A stretch of 64,000 nucleotides of DNA from Alteraurantiacibacter aquimixticola (GCF_004965515.1 NZ_SSHH01000001.1:933280-997279), one strand, 5' to 3'. Positions 32,808-42,756 are shown, counted from the stretch's first letter. The notes: generated from the sequence alone by a model not told the origin. Translations and numbers: made by a program.

Positions 32808-33884
32808 ATGGATGTCGATGCGCAGAGGGGCGGGACACCCACGGTTAACGCCCGCGCCGGTTTCCCTTCGCTCAACCAGCGATCCTTCGCGCCCTACAAG
32901 CTGACCACCGTGATCGACGTGGTCGCGGCGCGTGGCATTCCCGCGGAAGTGGTGCTCGACCGTACCGGCCTCACCGAGGAAGAGGTGCGCAATCCGCACA
33001 CCATGACCTCTATCGGCCAGTATCTGACAGCATGCGAGAATATCGTCGCGGCAGGGGCGCAATTCAGCGATGCCTTCGCCATCGGTGCGCGCCTGCACCT
33101 CTCCGCCTATGGCATGTATGGCTATGCGCTGATGTGCTCGCCCAGCATGCGAGACTTCTTCGACTTTGCGGTGCGCTACCAGCCGCTCGCCACGCCGACG
33201 CTGCGGCTGGGCTGGCGGATCGAGGGCGACTACGCCGTCTGGGCCTTTGGCGAGATCTATCGAGACGCCATGAGCAACGAATTGCGTACATTCATGGTGC
33301 GCCAGCAGATGAAGATGACCTTCACCCATATTCGCGACACGGCAGGGGTGGACAACCTGCCGGTGCGCGCCTGTTTCGGCTTACCCGACGATGGCCGGTC
33401 GGCCGAGGACGGGCAGGCGCTGTCCTGCCCTTGCCTCTATGACCAGCCGGCGCATGAACTGCACTATCCCAAGGGTATCCTCGACCAGACGCCGGAGCTC
33501 GGCAATCGCCTCACCAGGGTAATGCTGGAAGAGACGTGCGACCGGCTGATCGGGCAATCGACGGCGTCTTCGGGGATTGCGGGGGAGGTCTACCAGTTGT
33601 TGTTGCTCGCCCCCAATCGCTTTGCCTCCATGGCGGCCATTGCGAAGCAACTGGGCTTGCAGGAGCGGACCTTGCGCCGTCGCCTTTCCGCCGAGGATAC
33701 GAGCTATGCGGCGATCGCCGACGATGTGCGCCGCAAGCTCGCGCTGGAATATCTGCAGACGACGGGCATGAGCGTGGAGGACGTGGCCTGGAAGGTTGGC
33801 TTCAGCGATGCTGCCAACCTGCGCCGCGCGATCCGCCGATGGACCGGCAAGACGATCAATCAGGTGCGTTCCGGCGCGGATTGA
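32808..33884 (+). CDS. AraC-family transcriptional regulator
   Basis: A 358-residue regulator with the same architecture as its divergent neighbour: sensing domain (YKLTTVIDVVAARGIPAEVV, GARLHLSAYGMYGYALMCSP) and a C-terminal helix-turn-helix pair (FASMAAIAKQLGLQERTLRR, then MSVEDVAWKVGFSDAANLRR). Such proteins resemble OruR/ArgR-type activators that respond to small organic ligands. It diverges from the other AraC gene and precedes a TBDR/MFS pair by about 200 bases. That makes it the likely regulator of their uptake genes. Confidence 0.85.
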   Translation: MDVDAQRGGTPTVNARAGFPSLNQRSFAPYKLTTVIDVVAARGIPAEVVLDRTGLTEEEVRNPHTMTSIGQYLTACENIVAAGAQFSDAFAIGARLHLSAYGMYGYALMCSPSMRDFFDFAVRYQPLATPTLRLGWRIEGDYAVWAFGEIYRDAMSNELRTFMVRQQMKMTFTHIRDTAGVDNLPVRACFGLPDDGRSAEDGQALSCPCLYDQPAHELHYPKGILDQTPELGNRLTRVMLEETCDRLIGQSTASSGIAGEVYQLLLLAPNRFASMAAIAKQLGLQERTLRRRLSAEDTSYAAIADDVRRKLALEYLQTTGMSVEDVAWKVGFSDAANLRRAIRRWTGKTINQVRSGAD

Positions 33885-33899
33885 TTGCCGCATCAGCGC

Positions 33900-33936
33900 G
33901 CGTCACTTGCGTCAAATCCGGGCGTTATTCGCGTCA
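33900..33936 (+). repeat. Three GCGTCA direct repeats upstream of receptor gene
   Basis: GCGTCA occurs at 33900-33905, 33909-33914 and 33931-33936 in the gap between the AraC gene and the receptor. Direct half-sites of this size are typical of AraC-family binding regions. The spacing (9 and 22 bases) roughly follows helical turns. Confidence 0.35.
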
Positions 33937-34080
33937 TGGTCAAGCGGCCAGCGATTGGACATCACCGCATCGTGAACGCCTTCGCATCCGGCGTCCCGGC
34001 AAGCGCTCGGGCATTGGCTGGAAAGCGTGGCGGCGTTCGAACCCGCAAAAGCGGGAAGGATAATTCGGGAGGGAACTTCG

Positions 34081-36756
34081 ATGGCTGCTTCTTCAAAATT
34101 CGGGACCGGAATTGCGTGTTCGGCGGTGTCCATGCTGGCAATGGCGCTGTTCGCCGCAGCGCCTGCCCATGCGCAGGATACGGACGAAAACACCTCGGCC
34201 TCCGCCAGCGAGGATGACCGGGAAGAATCCGTCATCATCGTGACGGGTTCCAGCATCCGTGGCGTGCCGCCGACCGGATCGAACCTGATCAGCATGTCGC
34301 GTGACGAGATCGAGGCGGTCGGCGCCAATACCACGCCCGAGCTTCTCGCCGCCGTGCCGCAGCTCAACAGCTTCAACACCGCACCGCGGGCAGCGGGCGG
34401 CGGCCCCGGTGCCTTTGCGCCCGGCCTGCGCAGCCTGCCGGCATCGGCGACCCTGCCGCTGATGAATGGTCATCGCCTTGTGGCGGGCGCGGTGAACCAG
34501 ACCAATCCGGATTTCCCATTCCTTCCCGAACTGGCGATCGAGCGGGTAGAAATCGTCGCCGACGGTGCCTCTGCCATCTACGGTTCTGACGCGGTCGCGG
34601 GCGTGGTGAACTTCATCACTCGCACGCGTGCTTCGGGGATCGAGGCTTCGGTGCGCTATGGCGTGGCGGACGATTACCACACCTTCAGCGCCGGTGCGCT
34701 GGCGGGTCAGGACTGGGGCAGCGGCTCCATCCTCGCGGCTTACCAGTATAGCGAGAACGGCAATATCATCGGTTCCGATCGCGACTATCGCATCGTCGAT
34801 CATACGGCAGAGGGTGGTGTGGACACGCGGACGACCTATTGCCCGTCGCCCAATGTGCTGGTCGACACCACCTTCTATGCCGTCAATTACGCGGCGCCGG
34901 AGCTTGCTCCCGGCACAGTGAACAAATGCGACAATGGCGCGGTGGCGGACCTCGTCCCCGCATCGCGTCTGCACAGCCTGTTCGTGACCGGACGGCAGGA
35001 CCTTAGCGACAATGTCATGCTGTGGGCCGAGGCGCTCTATTCTGATCGCAAGGACACGGTTCGCGCGGCGCCGCCTGCTGCGACCGGAGCTTCGGGCGGT
35101 GTGATCCTCTACAACCTGCCCGGCTTCGCCAATCCCTATTTCCAGACGCCGCCGGGCACCGGTGCGACAACGGAATTCGTGCAGTTCCGCACCGACAGTC
35201 TCTATGGCGCCGACCACATCGAGAACCTCTACCGGGTGAAGGCGCTCAACTCCTCCGCCGGTGTCGATTTCGACCTGGGCGGCGACCTGTCGCTGAGCGT
35301 CTACGGTACCTATGACCGCGCCACCAACGGCTCCTACCTGCCTGCGATCGACCCGGCGGCGCTCGACGCCGCTGCGATTGCAACCACGCTCGAGACCGCG
35401 CTCGATCCCTTCGGCAATGGCACCTCGCCGCAGGTGGCCGCTGCCATCATCGACTATGCCGGCGACCTTGCGATCCGCCAGCAGACCTATCTCGGCGCGG
35501 CCAAGATCGACGGGCCGCTGGCGGAGCTGCCGGGCGGCGAGCTCAGGATCGCGGTGGGTGCGGAATATCGCGGCGAGACCTTCCGCCAGCGCGGCATCTA
35601 TGGCGGTAGCCCGGTGCCCGAGGATCTCGATCGCAATATCAAGTCGGTCTATGGTGAGTTGTTCATTCCGCTGGTGGGCGCGAACAACGGTGCACCGCTG
35701 TTCCGCAGCCTCACCCTGTCCCTGTCCGGACGCTATGACGATTACAGCGACTTCGGCTCCACCACCAATCCCAAGATCGGCCTGACCTGGGGCGTGGCGG
35801 ACGGGGTCACCCTGCGCGGCTCCTATGGCACGTCCTTCCGCGCGCCGGGCCTGCGCGATGTCGGCGCGACCGTCGGCGCTTACTACTTCAACGCTGCGGC
35901 CATCGCGGGCAGCGCCCTTCGCGACCCCGTGCGCGGCGCGGCGCAGGTGGATTCGGTCATCCTCTATGGCGGGAACACCAACCTCCAGCCGGAAGAGGCG
36001 CGGACCTTCTCGCTCGGGGCGGATTTCCTGCCGGCCTTCCTGCCGAACCTGCGCGCCAGCGTGACCTATTACGACATTCACTACACCAATGTGATCGGCA
36101 CGCCGGGAGGCTCCATCGCCTTCACCGACCCGACCTTCGCATCGGTCGTCTATCGCGATCCTTCAGCGGCGCAGATCGACGAGCTGCTCGCCATCGCGGT
36201 GCCGGTGAATTTCGTGCCCGACACGCTGCCGACGATCGGCAATCTGCTCGATTTCCGGCAGGGCAATTTCGGTGTTCGCAATACAAACGGCCTCGATTTC
36301 GACGTGACCTATCGCCACGATACGAGCTTCGGCAGTGTCTTCGGCGGCATTGCGGGCAATTACATCTTCAACTTTGATACGCAGCTTTCGGAAACCGCAC
36401 CTGTATCGGACCAGCTGATCCTGGGTGTGCCCAAGGCGACCCTTCGTGGCACGCTGGGCATGCAGGCCGGGGCCGTGAATGCCGTGGCCTTCGTCAACTA
36501 TCGCGACGGGATCACCAGCCTGTATGCAACACCTACCGGCACCGCCGAATTCGATGCGGACGCCTATGTGACCGTCGACCTGCGCCTGTCGGTCGAATTG
36601 CCGGGCGACGGGCTGGCCGGTGGCACGCAGATCGGCCTGCAGGTCAACAACCTGTTCGACCAGGATCCGCCCTATTTTCCCGGCGGCGACGGGATTGGCG
36701 GCACCTACAACCCGATCGGACGCTACGCGGCGCTCAGCCTGCGCAAGGCCTTCTGA
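34081..36756 (+). CDS. TonB-dependent receptor, large organic-substrate type
   Basis: An 891-residue receptor from ATG 34081 (SD GGGAGG). Signal to about APAHAQD, TonB box SVIIVTGSSIRGV, plug with LPLMNGHRLVAG and VEIVADGASAIYGSDAVAGV, and a barrel that ends YAALSLRKAF. The VTGSRI-like start and YGSDAVAGVVN pattern mark the sphingomonad family of receptors for oligosaccharides and hydrophobic organics rather than siderophores. It is followed 46 bases later by an MFS transporter, giving a two-step import path. No Fur-type site precedes it. The substrate is unknown; the neighbouring lactonase, esterases and beta-oxidation genes suggest an organic carbon source. Confidence 0.85.
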   Translation: MAASSKFGTGIACSAVSMLAMALFAAAPAHAQDTDENTSASASEDDREESVIIVTGSSIRGVPPTGSNLISMSRDEIEAVGANTTPELLAAVPQLNSFNTAPRAAGGGPGAFAPGLRSLPASATLPLMNGHRLVAGAVNQTNPDFPFLPELAIERVEIVADGASAIYGSDAVAGVVNFITRTRASGIEASVRYGVADDYHTFSAGALAGQDWGSGSILAAYQYSENGNIIGSDRDYRIVDHTAEGGVDTRTTYCPSPNVLVDTTFYAVNYAAPELAPGTVNKCDNGAVADLVPASRLHSLFVTGRQDLSDNVMLWAEALYSDRKDTVRAAPPAATGASGGVILYNLPGFANPYFQTPPGTGATTEFVQFRTDSLYGADHIENLYRVKALNSSAGVDFDLGGDLSLSVYGTYDRATNGSYLPAIDPAALDAAAIATTLETALDPFGNGTSPQVAAAIIDYAGDLAIRQQTYLGAAKIDGPLAELPGGELRIAVGAEYRGETFRQRGIYGGSPVPEDLDRNIKSVYGELFIPLVGANNGAPLFRSLTLSLSGRYDDYSDFGSTTNPKIGLTWGVADGVTLRGSYGTSFRAPGLRDVGATVGAYYFNAAAIAGSALRDPVRGAAQVDSVILYGGNTNLQPEEARTFSLGADFLPAFLPNLRASVTYYDIHYTNVIGTPGGSIAFTDPTFASVVYRDPSAAQIDELLAIAVPVNFVPDTLPTIGNLLDFRQGNFGVRNTNGLDFDVTYRHDTSFGSVFGGIAGNYIFNFDTQLSETAPVSDQLILGVPKATLRGTLGMQAGAVNAVAFVNYRDGITSLYATPTGTAEFDADAYVTVDLRLSVELPGDGLAGGTQIGLQVNNLFDQDPPYFPGGDGIGGTYNPIGRYAALSLRKAF

Positions 36757-36802
36757 TCGCTGGCTCGCGGTCGTAGTCGAAGAATAAGGGGAGAGGGTCG
36801 AG

Positions 36803-38110
36803 ATGCAGGATGGCGCAATTGCCGGAAAGGTGACGGAAGAGGGAGCGGCGGTGCCCGCCCGCGCGGGGCTGACGCTGGGGATGCTGTGCTTCGTCTATGT
36901 CCTCAACTTCCTCGATCGCCAGCTCATCTCGATCCTCGCCAAGCCGATCCAGGACAGTCTGCAGATCAGCGACGGCCAACTCGGCCTGCTGACGGGGTTC
37001 TACTTCGCGCTGTTCTACTGCTTCATCGCCATACCGATCGGCTGGCTTGCCGATCGCACGAACCGGGTGAAGGTCCTGTCGCTCGCCTGCGGGATCTGGA
37101 GCGGGGCGACCGCGGCTTGCGGCATGGCGGGAAGTTATGGCCAGCTGGCCGTTGCGCGCATGATGGTGGGCGTGGGCGAGGCGGGCGGCGTGCCGCCTTC
37201 ATATGCCATCATCTCCGACACCTTTCCGCGCGAGAGGCGGACCACGGCCATGGCGATCTTCAACCTGGGGCCGCCGATTGGCTCGGCCATGGGGGTAGCC
37301 TTCGGGGCGTCGCTCGCCGCCGCGTTCGACTGGCGCGTGCCCTTCTACATGGTCGGCGCAATCGGTGTGGTGACGGCAATGGTCGTCTACCTCGTCATCC
37401 GCGAGCCCAAGCGTGGCGAGGCCGATGCTTTGCCTGTTGCGATTCCCGCCGACGCTGACACACAGGGTTTCTTCGCATCGGTGGCTGAGTTCTTCCGCAA
37501 CCCGTTGCTTGTGATGGCCTCGCTGGCGAGCGGGGCGGGCAATTTCATCACATACGGCCTGCTCAATTTCACCACACTCTTCCTCATGCGCGAAAAGGGC
37601 ATGGAGCTGGAGGAAGTGGCGATCTGGTACGCGCTTGTCGTCGGTATCGGCATGAGCGCCGGCATCTATGCCTCGGGCAGGCTGGTCGACCGCTTCGCCG
37701 CGCGCAGCAAGAGCGCCTATGCCACGGTCCCTGCCGTCTCGTTGGTGCTGGCGCTGCCCTTCTTCATCGGTTTCGCCTGGGCGCCGGGCTGGGAGCTGGC
37801 GCTGCTGTTCCTGCTGGTGCCGATGTTCCTCAACTCCTTCTTCCTGTCGGCCACGGTCACTTTCGTGCAGGGCGAGGTCGCCCCCGAAAAGCGGGTGATT
37901 TCGGGTGCCCTGCTGCTGCTGGTAATGAACTTCATCGGCCTCGGCCTTGGCCCCACCTATGTTGGCATGGCGAGCGACTATTTCCGGCCGACCTATGGCG
38001 ACCACGCCCTGCAGGCCGCCTATTACGCCCTGGCGCCAATGTACCTCATCGGGGCGGGCCTGTTCATGGTACTCGCCCGCATGATCCGCCGGAGCGAAGC
38101 CGCTGAGTGA
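36803..38110 (+). CDS. MFS transporter, spinster-like
   Basis: A 435-residue inner-membrane carrier with twelve helices. Motifs YVLNFLDRQLISILAKPIQ, GQLGLLTGFYFALFYCFIAI and GWLADRTNRVKV (MFS motif A), then GVGEAGGVPPSYAIISDTFP, identify the spinster-like group of MFS that sphingomonads commonly place beside TBDRs. It would move a small organic molecule across the inner membrane by proton coupling. It follows the receptor as an operon and converges with the lactonase gene, with nine bases between stops. Confidence 0.85.
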   Translation: MQDGAIAGKVTEEGAAVPARAGLTLGMLCFVYVLNFLDRQLISILAKPIQDSLQISDGQLGLLTGFYFALFYCFIAIPIGWLADRTNRVKVLSLACGIWSGATAACGMAGSYGQLAVARMMVGVGEAGGVPPSYAIISDTFPRERRTTAMAIFNLGPPIGSAMGVAFGASLAAAFDWRVPFYMVGAIGVVTAMVVYLVIREPKRGEADALPVAIPADADTQGFFASVAEFFRNPLLVMASLASGAGNFITYGLLNFTTLFLMREKGMELEEVAIWYALVVGIGMSAGIYASGRLVDRFAARSKSAYATVPAVSLVLALPFFIGFAWAPGWELALLFLLVPMFLNSFFLSATVTFVQGEVAPEKRVISGALLLLVMNFIGLGLGPTYVGMASDYFRPTYGDHALQAAYYALAPMYLIGAGLFMVLARMIRRSEAAE

Positions 38111-38119
38111 GCAGCCGGC

Positions 38120-39187
38120 CTAGCGTGGCAGCATGACCAGCGCATCGCCCAGGCCGGAGACATAGACGGGTCCGTTGCCGGGCGAGAGGATCACGCCGGT
38201 GAGGATGCCGGGCATAGGTCCGGACATTTCCGGGCCGAGCAAGGCCTGCGGGGATTGTCCTTCGTCCAGCAACCGGCGCCATTCGGCGGCAATCTCCGCA
38301 CTCGTGTCGGCGCTGGGGGCGAAGACCTTCCAGCTCTCCCCGCTCTCTGGATCGACCAGTACGACCTCGTTGGCGATGGGTGAGGTGACCCACAGGCGTC
38401 CATCCTCATCCAGCTCGACATTGTCCGGGGTCGTCACATCGGCGATGACGCGCTGTTCGCCCAGTCTGCCCGCCGCGACATCGATGCTGAAGCCGAGGAC
38501 GCGGTTGGCCAGCAATTCATTGACGTAGAGCGCGCCGCGATCCTCATCCAAGGCGATACCGTTGGCGAAGTGGAGGCCCGACAGCACTTCCTCTGCGACC
38601 GGGTCATCGTTGGCCAGCTCCTCGGCGGAGAGCCGGAACAGCGCACCATCGCCCATGCGCGTGAAGACGGCTTCGAACATCCGCTCTTCCGATCCTTCGC
38701 CACCGGGGTTCTTTGTCGACTGGGTGAACCAGATCGTGCCGGAGCTGTCGCGCACGGCGGAGTTCACGCCGTAAGGATGGTCGTAAATGAGGGTGATCTC
38801 GGCTGTCACGCTATCGACGCGATAGATCGCACCGGTGAAGATGTCGGCGACCAACACATGCCGGCCATCAGGCTCGAAGGAAATGCCGTTGGGACCACCC
38901 CTGTCGGGAGAGGGCGCGCTTTCATAGCCTGCCGCCGCGAAGTCGCCGAATGGGCTCGTGCTACCGTCGGGAGCGATCTCCAGCAGGCCATGCTCGAAAT
39001 CGCCGACCAGCAATGTGCCATCGGGCAGGACCACGCCGTCTTCCGCATGGGTTAGCCCGCCATTTTCGGGAAACAGGCTCGATTGTTCCAGCGTCCAGAC
39101 CGGCGGTTCGAACGCTTCCGGCGCCTCCGCCTCGCTGCAGGCGAGCAGCCCCAGCGCCATCATCGAAGTCAATGCAATCTGCCTCAT
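38120..39187 (-). CDS. SMP-30/gluconolactonase-like lipoprotein
   Basis: A 355-residue lipoprotein (lipobox LLACS near residues 13-17) with a six-bladed beta-propeller pattern: DGTLLVGDFEHGLLEI, NGISFEPDGRHVLVADIFTG, NGIALDEDRGALYVNELLAN, NVELDEDGRLWVTSPIAN. Asn/Asp and Glu residues in these blades match metal-ligand positions of SMP-30 lactonases. It probably hydrolyses a lactone or ester in the periplasm. SD GGGGAG before ATG 39187. Its promoter faces the MHS transporter gene and shares the gap containing the palindrome at 39340-39364. Confidence 0.75.
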   Translation of the reverse strand: MRQIALTSMMALGLLACSEAEAPEAFEPPVWTLEQSSLFPENGGLTHAEDGVVLPDGTLLVGDFEHGLLEIAPDGSTSPFGDFAAAGYESAPSPDRGGPNGISFEPDGRHVLVADIFTGAIYRVDSVTAEITLIYDHPYGVNSAVRDSSGTIWFTQSTKNPGGEGSEERMFEAVFTRMGDGALFRLSAEELANDDPVAEEVLSGLHFANGIALDEDRGALYVNELLANRVLGFSIDVAAGRLGEQRVIADVTTPDNVELDEDGRLWVTSPIANEVVLVDPESGESWKVFAPSADTSAEIAAEWRRLLDEGQSPQALLGPEMSGPMPGILTGVILSPGNGPVYVSGLGDALVMLPR

Positions 39188-39339
39188 CCCGTCTCCCCTT
39201 TCCTGGTGACAAACCGGCCTGAACAGGGGCAGTCGCCCTGCAGCCGATTGTCATTGCACTGTTCCGGCTGCACCCATGTTTGGGTCTGTTTTCAGGCCGG
39301 ATCAACTTGGTGGCTTGCCTAACATCACCGGCTCTGGCA

Positions 39340-39364
39340 TTCAACTAACTCACAAGTTAGTGAA
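39340..39364. promoter_or_regulatory. TetR-type palindromic operator, site 1
   Basis: ACTAACTCACAAGTTAGT (39344-39361 region) is a palindrome with 7-bp arms flanked by TTCA and GAA. The stretch ending AGTGAA aligns with the two related sites at 42808 and 49355 at about 13-14 of 20 positions. It lies 76 bases before the MHS transporter start. Confidence 0.5.
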
Positions 39365-39439
39365 TAACTTGGAACGGGAACAGGATCGCCGCACATCCGG
39401 GGAAACGGATGGCGGTTTAAGGAGGGGGAGAGCCAGGCA

Positions 39440-41107
39440 ATGGCCGAAGTGCAGTCGGTGGGCGAGGGGCAGGAGCCCAAGCCGCAGAATGAGAAGATGG
39501 TCATTGCGGCCTCGTCGCTCGGAACGGTGTTCGAGTGGTATGATTTCTACCTTTACGGCCTGCTGGCGACCTATATTTCGCGGCATTTCTTCTCCGGCGT
39601 AAACGAGACGACAGGCTTCATCCTGGCACTGGCGGCCTTTGCTGCCGGCTTTATTGTCCGGCCCTTCGGTTCGCTGGTATTCGGCCGCGTGGGTGACGTG
39701 GTCGGGCGCAAGAACACCTTCCTCGTCACCATGGGCCTGATGGGCCTTTCCACTTTCGCGGTGGGCTTCCTGCCCGGATATGATTCGATCGGCATTGCCG
39801 CGCCGATCATCCTCGTGGCGCTGCGCCTGCTGCAGGGCCTTGCGGTCGGCGGCGAATATGGCGGCGCGGCGATCTATGTCGCTGAACATGCGCCCGAAGG
39901 TAAGCGCGGCCTGTTCACCAGCTTCATCCAGACGACGGCCACGGCAGGCCTGTTCTTCTCGCTGCTGCTGGTGATCGGCCTGCGGTCGACCATGGGCGAG
40001 GATACCTTTGCCGAGTGGGGCTGGCGCATTCCCTTCCTTATCTCGATTTTCCTGCTGGCCATCTCGATCTGGATCCGCCTGCAGCTGAACGAGAGCCCGG
40101 TCTTCCAGAAGATGAAGGATGAGGGGCGCACCTCCAAGGCCCCGATCACCGAGGCTTTCGGCAACTGGAAGAACCTGAAGCTGGTGCTGATCGTGCTGTT
40201 CGGCGCGGTCGCGGGCCAGGCGGTGATGGGCTATACGGGCCAGTTCTACACGCTGTTCTATCTCGAGCGGATCCTGAAGGTAGAGCCAGCGACGGCGAAC
40301 GTGCTCATCATGATCGCGCTGATGATCGCCACGCCCTTCTTCGTGATCTTTGGCTGGCTGAGCGACAAGGTCGGCCGCAAGCCGATCATCATGACCTGCA
40401 TGGTCCTCTCGGCGCTCTCCAGCTTCCCGGCCTTCAAGGCGCTGACCTATTATGGCAATCCCGAAATGTCCGCCGCCGTGGAGCGTGCGCCGGTCGTGGT
40501 GGTCGCGCCCGAAAGCGAATGCGCCTTCCAGTTCGACCCGATCGGGAAGAATACCTTCGACACGACGTCCTGCGATATCGCCAAGTCTTTCCTGGCAGGC
40601 GCTGGCGTGAACTACAGCAACAGCGATGCCCCCGCCGGTTCGGGTGCGCAGGTCATGGTAGGCGACGTGGAAATCGTGGCGCCAAATCCGGCGGGTCTCG
40701 GTGCCGAAGCCAAGGCCGTCGCCGTGGCCGAGTTCCGCCAGCAGGTGCAGGCCGCGCTCGATACGGCGGGCTATCCCGCCAGTGCCGATCCGGAAAAGAT
40801 CAACCGGCCCATGGTCATTATGGTGCTCGCCTTCCTGATGATCCTGGTGACGGGCACTTACGGGCCGCTGGCGGCGCTGCTGGTTGAGCTGTTTCCGGCG
40901 CGCATCCGCTACACATCGATGTCTTTGCCCTATCATATCGGCAATGGCTGGTTCGGCGGGTTCCTGCCGACCATGGCCTTCGCGATGGTGGCGGCGACGG
41001 GCAATATCTTCTTCGGCCTGTGGTATCCGGTGGTGATTGCCGGCTGTACTGCGGTGATCGGCATCCTCTTCCTGCCGGAAACCTTCCGCCGCAAGATCGA
41101 TCACTAG
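39440..41107 (+). CDS. MHS-family MFS transporter (metabolite:H+ symporter)
   Basis: A 555-residue carrier of the MHS group: SLGTVFEWYDFYLYGLLA, RPFGSLVFGRVGDVVGRKNT, LQGLAVGGEYGGAAIYVAEH, and a second motif GWLSDKVGRKP. Between a helix ending near residue 335 and the next near 455 lies an extra hydrophilic segment with two Cys (about residues 361 and 378), probably a disulfide-stabilised periplasmic domain. It makes the protein about 110 residues longer than usual MHS carriers. It probably imports an organic acid or ester product. It is followed by a carboxylesterase 17 bases later. Confidence 0.85.
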   Translation: MAEVQSVGEGQEPKPQNEKMVIAASSLGTVFEWYDFYLYGLLATYISRHFFSGVNETTGFILALAAFAAGFIVRPFGSLVFGRVGDVVGRKNTFLVTMGLMGLSTFAVGFLPGYDSIGIAAPIILVALRLLQGLAVGGEYGGAAIYVAEHAPEGKRGLFTSFIQTTATAGLFFSLLLVIGLRSTMGEDTFAEWGWRIPFLISIFLLAISIWIRLQLNESPVFQKMKDEGRTSKAPITEAFGNWKNLKLVLIVLFGAVAGQAVMGYTGQFYTLFYLERILKVEPATANVLIMIALMIATPFFVIFGWLSDKVGRKPIIMTCMVLSALSSFPAFKALTYYGNPEMSAAVERAPVVVVAPESECAFQFDPIGKNTFDTTSCDIAKSFLAGAGVNYSNSDAPAGSGAQVMVGDVEIVAPNPAGLGAEAKAVAVAEFRQQVQAALDTAGYPASADPEKINRPMVIMVLAFLMILVTGTYGPLAALLVELFPARIRYTSMSLPYHIGNGWFGGFLPTMAFAMVAATGNIFFGLWYPVVIAGCTAVIGILFLPETFRRKIDH

Positions 41108-41124
41108 GCGAAGGGGAGGCCGGG

Positions 41125-42756
41125 ATGCCCAAATCGATCGCACGCCTGATCGCACTTCTCGCCGCCACCCTGCCTGCGCCGGTCCTCGCGCAATCGGTGG
41201 AGGTTGCGGTGGAGGAGGGCGTGCTGGCCGGGGCGCAGGAGGATGGCCTGCATGTCTTCAGGGGCGTGCCCTTTGCGGCCCCGCCGGTCGGGGAGTTGCG
41301 CTGGCGGCCGCCGCTTCCTCCCTCACCGTGGGAGGGCGTGCGTCAGGCCACCCAGTTCGGCGACAGCTGCGTGCAGCCACCGCTGCCGCCGAGCAGCATC
41401 TATTACGATCCGCGCGATCCTATGAGCGAGGATTGCCTCACGCTCAATATCTGGGCGCCGGAGGATGCGCGCGGTGCGCCGGTGATGGTGTGGATCCACG
41501 GAGGTTCGCTGCGTATCGGGGCGGGGTCGCAGCCGCTCTATGACGGGGAGGTGTTCGCGCGGCAGGGCATCGTCTTCGTGTCGATCAATTACCGCCTCGG
41601 TGCGCTGGGATGGCTCGCCCATCCGGAGTTGAGCGCGGAATCGCCGCAGGGCGCATCGGGCAATTACGGCCTGCTGGACCAGGTCCGTGCGCTGGAGTGG
41701 GTGCAGGCCAATATCGAGGCATTTGGCGGCGATGCGGGCAATGTCACCATCATGGGGGAATCGGCGGGCGCGCTCAGCGTGACCTATCTGCTCGCAAGCC
41801 CGCTCGCGCGTGGCCTGTTTCACAAGGCCATTGCGCAGAGCACCAATACACGGGCGACGCCTGTCCTTGACCGGGAAGCCTATGGCATGCCGTCTGCAGA
41901 ACAAACAGGCGCGGATATTGCTGAAGCGCTGGGAGCGCAATCGGTAGCGGAACTGCGCACGATGGATGCGCGGGCGCTGACCATTCGCGCGACACTGGCC
42001 GGGCATCGGCCGGAAGGAACGATTGATGGCTGGTCGCTGACCGAACAACTGGTCGAGACTTTCGATGCCGGGCGGCAGGCGCCCGTCCCGCTGATGACCG
42101 GCTTCACCGAAGGCGAAATGCGCGCTGGCCTTGTGCCCACGCCCGTCGCTTCGATGGATGCCGAAAGTTACGAGGCGGCGATCAGGCAGCGCTATGGCGA
42201 ACTCGCCGGGGAATTCCTGCGCCTCTATCCGTCCTCCGATGTCGAGGAGAGCATGAAGGCGGTGTTGCGCGACGCCGTGTTCGGCTGGGCCAGCGAATAC
42301 CTGGTGGACCGGCACGTGGCGGCGGGCTTTCCGGCCTATCTCTATCTTTTCGAGCGCTGCTATCCTTCCGCAGAAGAGCGCGGGCTGTGCGCCTTCCACG
42401 CCAGCGAATTGCCCTATGTCTTTGGACAGGCGGGGCCGGATGCGCCGCTGTCCGACAGCTGGCCGCTGCCGGATGGCGAGGCGGACAGGCGACTTTCGCA
42501 GGCCATGGTCGAATACTGGGCCAGCTTTGCCCGCGACGGAGTTCCCTCGGCTGACAACGCTCCCGCGTGGCTGGACTATATGAGCGGCCAGGCCTTCATG
42601 CGCTTTGCGGAGGAACCGCGAAGCGAAGAAGACATGCTTCACGGCATGTTCGAATTGCATGAAGAGATGGTCCGGCGCAGGCGCGAAGCTGGCCGGCAAT
42701 GGTTCACCGATGTCGGTGTCGAAGCGCCGTTACCCGCTGAAATCACAGGAGAATAG
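41125..42756 (+). CDS. Type-B carboxylesterase, copy 1
   Basis: A 543-residue exported esterase (signal to about APVLAQS; SD AAGGGGAGG). Nucleophile elbow GESAGALS with Ser near residue 213; oxyanion hole WIHGGSL; the typical MSEDCLTLNIWAPEDA; acid residue in GFTEGEM; catalytic His in CAFHASELPYVFG. A second copy at 45308 shares many blocks (for example EFLRLYPSSD and LAHPELSAES), and the two flank a TBDR gene. The pair probably hydrolyses an imported or extracellular ester whose acid feeds the acyl-CoA ligase. It ends 157 bases before the receptor start, with operator site 2 between. Confidence 0.85.
   Translation: MPKSIARLIALLAATLPAPVLAQSVEVAVEEGVLAGAQEDGLHVFRGVPFAAPPVGELRWRPPLPPSPWEGVRQATQFGDSCVQPPLPPSSIYYDPRDPMSEDCLTLNIWAPEDARGAPVMVWIHGGSLRIGAGSQPLYDGEVFARQGIVFVSINYRLGALGWLAHPELSAESPQGASGNYGLLDQVRALEWVQANIEAFGGDAGNVTIMGESAGALSVTYLLASPLARGLFHKAIAQSTNTRATPVLDREAYGMPSAEQTGADIAEALGAQSVAELRTMDARALTIRATLAGHRPEGTIDGWSLTEQLVETFDAGRQAPVPLMTGFTEGEMRAGLVPTPVASMDAESYEAAIRQRYGELAGEFLRLYPSSDVEESMKAVLRDAVFGWASEYLVDRHVAAGFPAYLYLFERCYPSAEERGLCAFHASELPYVFGQAGPDAPLSDSWPLPDGEADRRLSQAMVEYWASFARDGVPSADNAPAWLDYMSGQAFMRFAEEPRSEEDMLHGMFELHEEMVRRRREAGRQWFTDVGVEAPLPAEITGE

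Noticed and set aside
34093-36081. 662-codon open frame on the minus strand inside the receptor gene
   Set aside because: It is fully antisense to a clear TBDR, lacks any family motif, and is explained by the GC-rich third positions of the real gene.
40441-40800. Large Cys-containing insertion in the MHS transporter as a novel domain
   Set aside because: Similar long periplasmic loops are familiar in MHS carriers of this group, so I treat it as a known variant rather than a new fusion.
39350-41155. 601-codon minus-strand frame over the MHS transporter
   Set aside because: Antisense shadow; low-complexity His/Gln/Arg-rich translation, no ribosome site, and it crosses the intergenic operator.
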